Shown: piece after piece, positions 13,940-15,105 of the stretch | How the letters are laid out: the number at the start of each line of letters is the position of its first letter | Position numbering within the stretch: the first letter of the stretch is position 1 | Assembly (NCBI GenBank): GCA_031552655.1 | Contig: JAVBML010000059.1 | Coordinates: forward strand, 1 to 15,105 | Direction: 5' to 3' | Origin: CAZTPH01 sp031552655 | GTDB lineage: Bacteria; Pseudomonadota; Gammaproteobacteria; UBA9339 | Length of the DNA stretch: 15,105 bases | Notes under the pieces: generated by a model | Seen by the model: the letters and a program-made list of their open reading frames with translations, nothing else | Databases searched by the model: none | What the model was told of the DNA's origin: nothing | Program-made: the position numbers and the translations under genes

Positions 13940-15105
13940 ATGAAGTGGAAATTTATTAGAACCCATAGTAGAGAAAGTAAATTTGCCAAGCAAGAAATAG
14001 CTCTTCTCAAAGAGCACGTAGTGGCAGCTAAAAATTTTATCGTAGAAAATAGGGAATATTTTAAGGGTAAAACCAAGTTACCAATGTACTTAATACTGGG
14101 TCCCGAACGCTTTGGGAAAAGTACGTTGCTTAGTAAGTCAGGACTAAATCTCCGGGATATTAATCACCGAGAATTTAACCACGTGGTCTCTACTAAATAT
14201 TGCAGTTTTTGGTTTAGCCAGGATGCACTCTACCTAGATATAGCGGGTAACTATGCGAAACCCGATGGTGCAACGCAGCGCAACAGTATCATTTGGCAAG
14301 GATTCATCAATTTATTGCTAAAATATTTTGGTGAAGCAACCATCGCTGGAATAATCACAGTACTAGATTTACCAGCATTATACCAAGATAATACTTTGCT
14401 AAATGAAACTCTAACTCATCTTAGGGAACGTATCTATGAAATGGCTTCCGTGGTTAAATCCATAAAAATTTATTTGGTATTTACTAAATGTGATTACATT
14501 TTAGGCTTTAGAGAATTCTTTCATTCCCTGGATGCGGAAACGATACAATCTCCTCTCGGAATATCATTTAGCAATGGTAAACATGGTAATTTAACCATTG
14601 AGCTGGAAGATAAATTCAAGGAACTATTAGTACGATTAAATGCGAGAGTAATAGAATTCATTCAAAATACCACCCTAGCAACTCCATCTAAATCCCTTAT
14701 TAAGCTATTTCCGTCTGCATTAGCCCAGTGCCAACGGCTACTTATCAAGGTGATAAACAGAATTCCCCATGGTCATCACATTGTGCATGAGGGCATATAT
14801 TTCACCAGCAGTATGCAAGGCAATGTAACCATAAATCCTTTACAACCAAGTTATCGCAATATTTTATCACCGCACCATGGAACCCAGAATGGGACTGAAA
14901 TCTACACTAAGCACAGTTATTTCATAGAGGGACTGTTCAAAGATGTTTTTCGTCAAAAAAATCCCACAGAAGCAACTAAAAAAGTTAGCATTCCTTCGCT
15001 GCATAGTATCCTAATTTTGACTCCCCTAGCGCTAACCATAGCTACCCTATTGCTAGGACTAGTACTTAGCCATCATAGCTACCATAGAAACCTAGTTCTG
15101 CTGGA
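13940..15105 (+). CDS. IcmF/TssM-family protein, partial (N-terminal 388 aa)
   Basis: IcmF/TssM is the large inner-membrane partner of DotU/TssL. The visible part has a Walker A GPERFGKST (54-62), a Walker B-like LYLDIAGNY (98-105), VLDLPALY (141-148) and the family's G4-like FTKCDYILGFREFF (181-194). A membrane helix lies at about 353-376 before the cut. TssM proteins normally begin with two membrane helices ahead of the nucleotide-binding domain; here the protein starts MKWKFIRTHSRESKFAK and reaches the P-loop after about 50 soluble residues. No missing N-terminus fits in the 38-base spacer. DIAG replaces the common DTAG. The ATG has only a weak GGA upstream, and its first bases overlap the stop of a five-codon frame at 13926. 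The 3' end lies outside the window. Confidence 0.85.
   Translation, partial: MKWKFIRTHSRESKFAKQEIALLKEHVVAAKNFIVENREYFKGKTKLPMYLILGPERFGKSTLLSKSGLNLRDINHREFNHVVSTKYCSFWFSQDALYLDIAGNYAKPDGATQRNSIIWQGFINLLLKYFGEATIAGIITVLDLPALYQDNTLLNETLTHLRERIYEMASVVKSIKIYLVFTKCDYILGFREFFHSLDAETIQSPLGISFSNGKHGNLTIELEDKFKELLVRLNARVIEFIQNTTLATPSKSLIKLFPSALAQCQRLLIKVINRIPHGHHIVHEGIYFTSSMQGNVTINPLQPSYRNILSPHHGTQNGTEIYTKHSYFIEGLFKDVFRQKNPTEATKKVSIPSLHSILILTPLALTIATLLLGLVLSHHSYHRNLVLL

Noticed and set aside
1..15105. CRISPR arrays, tRNAs, rRNAs, insertion sequences, transposases and phage genes
   Set aside because: None was seen on either strand; no regularly spaced direct repeats or cloverleaf-like sequences were recognised.

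Overview
The window reads as a stretch of chromosome from an AT-rich gammaproteobacterium that is probably host-associated or intracellular. A Fis homologue, gammaproteobacterial-type DnaK, DnaJ, IF-1, MnmA, RibF, L21 and L27, and a DotU/IcmH-IcmF pair support this. A full-length pyruvate:ferredoxin oxidoreductase suggests low-oxygen metabolism. A Legionellales-like lineage is a reasonable guess, but nothing in the sequence proves it. There are no tRNA or rRNA genes, CRISPR arrays, insertion sequences or phage genes.

Left and centre (about 98-12627): every gene lies on the minus strand, so transcription runs from right to left. In reading order these are rplU-rpmA (ribosomal proteins L21 and L27, behind a good sigma70-type promoter), a GltD-like flavin/iron-sulfur oxidoreductase, nifJ (pyruvate:ferredoxin oxidoreductase), ribF (FMN/FAD synthesis), dnaK-dnaJ (chaperones, behind a sigma32-like heat-shock promoter), infA (IF-1), mnmA (tRNA 2-thiouridylase, with no usable ATG, GTG or TTG start), an SPL-family radical SAM protein, and possibly a 47-codon ORF. 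Obg does not follow rplU-rpmA, and ileS does not follow ribF, so the familiar gene neighbourhoods have been reshuffled. The GltD-like protein and NifJ look like one redox module: pyruvate oxidation reduces ferredoxin, and the flavoprotein could exchange those electrons with NAD(P)H. RibF, 27 bases downstream, makes the flavin that this protein needs.

Right (12821-15105): the strand switches after a 193-base divergent spacer. A short Fis gene overlaps a DotU/TssL/IcmH gene by 20 bases. This is followed after 38 bases by an IcmF/TssM gene cut by the window edge. Together they look like the start of an operon that places a nucleoid-type regulator at the head of an inner-membrane secretion module (type IVB or type VI). 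The IcmF homologue lacks the N-terminal membrane hairpin usual in TssM.

Across the whole window the palindrome CCATGG occurs 24 times, roughly ten times more than base composition predicts. It almost always arises through a C-ending codon before CAT-GG or ATG-G. This is the most unusual signal that gene content does not explain.
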